From: an uncultured Clostridium sp.
GTDB lineage: Bacteria; Bacillota; Clostridia; TANB77; CAG-508
DNA length: 8,081 nucleotides
Direction of reading: 5' to 3'
Assembly: GCA_946497905.1 (NCBI GenBank)
Contig: CAMMMI010000080.1
Span: forward strand, 1 to 8,081
Shown here one piece after another: positions 6,338-8,081 of the stretch. A program made the translations under genes and the position numbers. Within the stretch, counting starts at the first letter, position 1; each line of letters starts with the position of its first letter. The notes under the pieces are model-generated. The model was not told where the DNA came from. It made no database searches and saw only the letters and a program-made list of their open reading frames with translations.

Positions 6338-6359
6338 GATTTTATAATATTACAAATAT

Positions 6360-6416
6360 GGGGCATATAAGTAATATATCATAAATGATAAGTTTTAGTA
6401 TGCCCCTTTTATTTTG
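6360..6416 (+). terminator. Rho-independent terminator of the glycosyltransferase genes
   Basis: GGGGCATA (6360-6367) pairs perfectly with TATGCCCC (6399-6406), followed by TTTTATTTTG. The 31-nt interval contains a second small hairpin, TATCAT (6377-6382) with ATGATA (6385-6390), making a branched structure. It also separates this run from the convergent phosphorylase gene. On the reverse strand no good U tract follows, so bidirectional use is uncertain. Confidence 0.75.
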
Positions 6417-6492
6417 TTATTTTTATATTAAGAACAAGTATATTGGAAAATTTGTATAAACTTTCTAAATGTATTCATTATAATTTAAAAAA

Positions 6493-7212
6493 TTAAGAAC
6501 AACTGCTTTCCAAAGCAAGTTTTATCATATTATTTAAACCTTGTTCTGTTTCTTCTGCAGTAGCAACTTCTTTAATATATTTTAAGTCAACAACAGTCAG
6601 TACAAAACAAGGTTTTTTATTTAACATTTTAGCTATATAAAACAAAGCAAATGCTTCCATCTCAGCAGAAACGGGATTAAAATTCTCAGGTAATCTTTTT
6701 AGAAATTCGTTAACATCAGTCATATATATATCAAAACAATCAGTTGTAACAGTGTTACCTTTTATAATATTAATATTATTTTTTTCAGCTGTTTTTTCTA
6801 TTATATTATTTAACTCATAATTAGCCTCAACAATGTGGCAATCATCATTATTTAAAGTTAAAGCAAAATTACTTTCAGAAAAAACTTTTTCTGATAAAAT
6901 AATATCAAAAAGTTTTAGCTCAGGTTTATAACCTCCGCAAGATCCAATTCTTATAATATTTTGAACATTATAAAACTTATATAATTCATAACAGTAAATA
7001 CCGATACTTGGTATTCCCATTCCATGAGCCATTACAGATATTGTTTTGCCTTTATAAGTTCCAGTATATGCATACATTCCTCTTACTTTATTTACTAAAC
7101 GAGCATTTTCTAAAAAATTTTCGGCTATATATTTAGCACGAAGAGGATCTCCTGGCATAATAACAGTTTCAGCTATTTCACCTAATTTAGCTTCATTATG
7201 TGGTGTTGGCAT
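6493..7212 (-). CDS. deoD: DeoD-type purine nucleoside phosphorylase with altered active-site residues
   Basis: The 239-residue protein matches hexameric DeoD phosphorylases end to end. These cleave purine ribo- and deoxyribonucleosides with phosphate into base and sugar-1-phosphate in the cytoplasm, for salvage. Present are MPTPH (His5), MPGDPLRAKYIAE (Gly21, Arg25), VRGMYAYTG (Arg44), HGMGIPS, IRIGSCGG (Arg88, Ser91) and SAEMEA (Glu184, Met185, Glu186), covering phosphate and ribose binding. The catalytic Asp is kept (Asp209, Asp204 in the E. coli enzyme). However, the motif TVSD reads TVVD, and the residue matching E. coli Arg217, which helps Asp protonate the purine, is Thr222. That region is TAEETEQ rather than TAEERQT. 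Activity or base preference may therefore differ from classical DeoD. AAAGGAGG (7220-7227) lies 7 nt before the ATG. It is transcribed alone from a promoter at 7244-7272, divergent from rimP. Confidence 0.93.
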   Translation of the reverse strand: MPTPHNEAKLGEIAETVIMPGDPLRAKYIAENFLENARLVNKVRGMYAYTGTYKGKTISVMAHGMGIPSIGIYCYELYKFYNVQNIIRIGSCGGYKPELKLFDIILSEKVFSESNFALTLNNDDCHIVEANYELNNIIEKTAEKNNINIIKGNTVTTDCFDIYMTDVNEFLKRLPENFNPVSAEMEAFALFYIAKMLNKKPCFVLTVVDLKYIKEVATAEETEQGLNNMIKLALESSCS

Positions 7213-7243
7213 AAAAATTCCTCCTTTATATTAATATGGTATT

Positions 7244-7272
7244 AGTATATCAATATTTGTTAAAAAAAACAA
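7244..7272 (-). promoter_or_regulatory. Promoter of deoD
   Basis: On the minus strand, TTGTTT (7272-7267) and TATACT (7249-7244) are spaced by 17 nt. Transcription would start near 7236, about 24 nt before the start codon and just ahead of the ribosome site. Confidence 0.55.
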
Positions 7273-7318
7273 ATTTTTTATCTCCACTTAAATATTTAGA
7301 AAAAAATTCAGAAAACAC

Positions 7319-7347
7319 TTGATTTTTTAGCAAAACTTGGGTATAAT
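7319..7347 (+). promoter_or_regulatory. Promoter of the rimP-nusA operon
   Basis: TTGATT (7319-7324) and a perfect TATAAT (7342-7347) are spaced by 17 nt. Transcription would start near 7354, giving a leader of about 70 nt that contains the hairpin at 7375-7399. Confidence 0.7.
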
Positions 7348-7374
7348 ATAAAAGTAAACAGAAAAAAGAACAGC

Positions 7375-7399
7375 AAGAGTGGGAACAAATCCCACTCTT
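7375..7399 (+). promoter_or_regulatory. Leader hairpin upstream of rimP
   Basis: AAGAGTGGG (7375-7383) pairs perfectly over 9 bp with CCCACTCTT (7391-7399), loop AACAAAT. It sits between the promoter and the ribosome site AAGGGGGT (7411-7418). Hairpins in rimP leaders are known in bacteria as attenuator-like elements. Here the stem is followed by AACTTATGG rather than a U tract, so simple termination is not supported. It may control RNA stability, processing or translation. Confidence 0.6.
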
Positions 7400-7424
7400 A
7401 ACTTATGGAAAAGGGGGTAAAAAT

Positions 7425-7874
7425 TTGGCAAACATAGAAGAAAAGATAGAAAATCTAGTCAAAGAAAAAATAGAAAATATAGGATATGAACTATACGATG
7501 TAGAATATGTCAAAGAAGGAAAAAACTTCTTCTTAAGAATATTTATAGATAGTCCAAATGGAATAGACCTAAATGATTGTGAAAAAGTAAATAACGAGAT
7601 AACAGATATATTAGATGAAAAAGATTATATAAAAGAACAATATTTTCTAGAAGTTTCATCACCAGGAATAGAAAGAATATTAAGAAAAGATAAACATTTA
7701 CAAGATAATATCGGAAAATTAATAAGTGTAAAATTATTTAGTAAAGACGATAATGGAAAAAAAGAATATCAAGCAACACTAGAAAACTTTGATAAAGAAA
7801 ACATAGTTTTAGAAGGAAATGTGCAAATTCCAAGAAAAAATATAGCACAAATCAAAACAATATATAATTGGTAA
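7425..7874 (+). CDS. rimP: Ribosome maturation factor RimP
   Basis: The 149-residue protein has the two-domain RimP layout and usual length. The N-terminal domain (about 1-82) includes YELYDVEYVKEGKN, FLRIFIDSPNGI and the diagnostic EVSSPGIER (76-84). The C-terminal SH3-like domain (about 86-149) includes IGKLISVKL and PRKNIAQIK. RimP binds the free 30S subunit and aids its maturation. The start is a TTG at 7425, supported by AAGGGGGT (7411-7418) at 6 nt spacing and by MANIEEKI as a natural RimP N-terminus. The ATG at 7405 is out of frame and closes after ten codons. It is followed 15 nt later by nusA, the standard order of the nusA-infB operon. Confidence 0.96.
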   Translation: MANIEEKIENLVKEKIENIGYELYDVEYVKEGKNFFLRIFIDSPNGIDLNDCEKVNNEITDILDEKDYIKEQYFLEVSSPGIERILRKDKHLQDNIGKLISVKLFSKDDNGKKEYQATLENFDKENIVLEGNVQIPRKNIAQIKTIYNW

Positions 7875-7889
7875 AAGGAGGAATAAAAA

Positions 7890-8081
7890 ATGAAAAAAGA
7901 AGCTATAGATAATAAAGAATTAATATTAGCTTTAGAAGATTTAGAAAAAGAGAAAGGAATAAAAAAGGAATATTTATTAGATTCAATAGAAACAGCTCTA
8001 GTTACTGCATATAAAAGAAATTTTGATTCTTTAGAAAATGTAAAAGTGGTTATGGATCCTAAAACAGGAGCAACTCATGTA
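7890..8081 (+). CDS. nusA: Transcription factor NusA, N-terminal 64 residues (cut by window end)
   Basis: The frame opens at ATG 7890 and runs to the window edge without a stop. The peptide includes MKKEAIDNKELILALE, EKEKGIKKEYLLDSIETAL and TAYKRNF, the RNA polymerase-binding N-terminal domain of NusA, in which a helical start precedes the mixed sheet region. AGGAGG (7876-7881) lies 8 nt before the ATG, and the gene starts 15 nt after rimP. The full protein would also hold S1 and KH RNA-binding domains, which are beyond the window. NusA controls pausing, termination and antitermination. Confidence 0.96.
   Translation, partial: MKKEAIDNKELILALEDLEKEKGIKKEYLLDSIETALVTAYKRNFDSLENVKVVMDPKTGATHV

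Noticed and set aside
6451..6484. TATAAT (6479-6484) on the plus strand as a possible promoter antisense to deoD
   Set aside because: No acceptable -35 box at 16-18 nt; the nearest TTTGTA is 22 nt away, and TATAAT is frequent by chance in this DNA.
1..8081. CRISPR arrays, tRNA or rRNA genes
   Set aside because: No regularly spaced repeats and no cloverleaf or rRNA-like sequence were seen.

Overview
The window comes from a very AT-rich, Gram-positive-type genome. Strong AGGAGG-type ribosome sites, sigma-A promoters, the rimP-nusA gene order and a clostridial-style pilin-like gene all point to a clostridial Firmicute, possibly a gut commensal. The species cannot be named from the sequence.

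Region 1 (1-2862) reads as the right-hand part of an integrated element. It holds a small helix-turn-helix protein (259-756) with its own promoter and terminator. Next comes a 36-residue protein (941-1051) preceded by a promoter and a 14-bp dyad. After it lies a long hairpin (1057-1096), then a large serine recombinase (1196-2830) with a near-consensus promoter and a possible 7-codon leader peptide. The left end of the element is not in the window.

Region 2 (2863-6337) starts abruptly inside a type IV pilin-like gene. The encoded sequence begins at the middle of the conserved hydrophobic N-terminus (TIIVLLILAGVSIA), and the signal sequence and Met are missing, replaced by the recombinase end. 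The element therefore appears to have integrated into the conserved pilin segment, separating the 5' end from the 3' body. The body is otherwise intact and is followed within 18 nt by a multi-spanning GT-C-like membrane protein and an overlapping GT2 polyprenyl-phosphate sugar synthase-like gene. That pair could glycosylate a surface product, perhaps the pilin. The run ends at a clear terminator (6360-6416).

Region 3 (6493-8081) is ordinary chromosome. A DeoD-type purine nucleoside phosphorylase lies on the minus strand and lacks two residues normally found at the active site. Divergent from it are rimP (TTG start, hairpin in the leader) and the 5' end of nusA, the start of the usual rimP-nusA-infB operon.

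The most interesting point is the recombinase/pilin junction. Excision could restore a pilin gene, and in the integrated state the recombinase promoter may read through into the glycosyltransferase genes because no terminator is visible between them.
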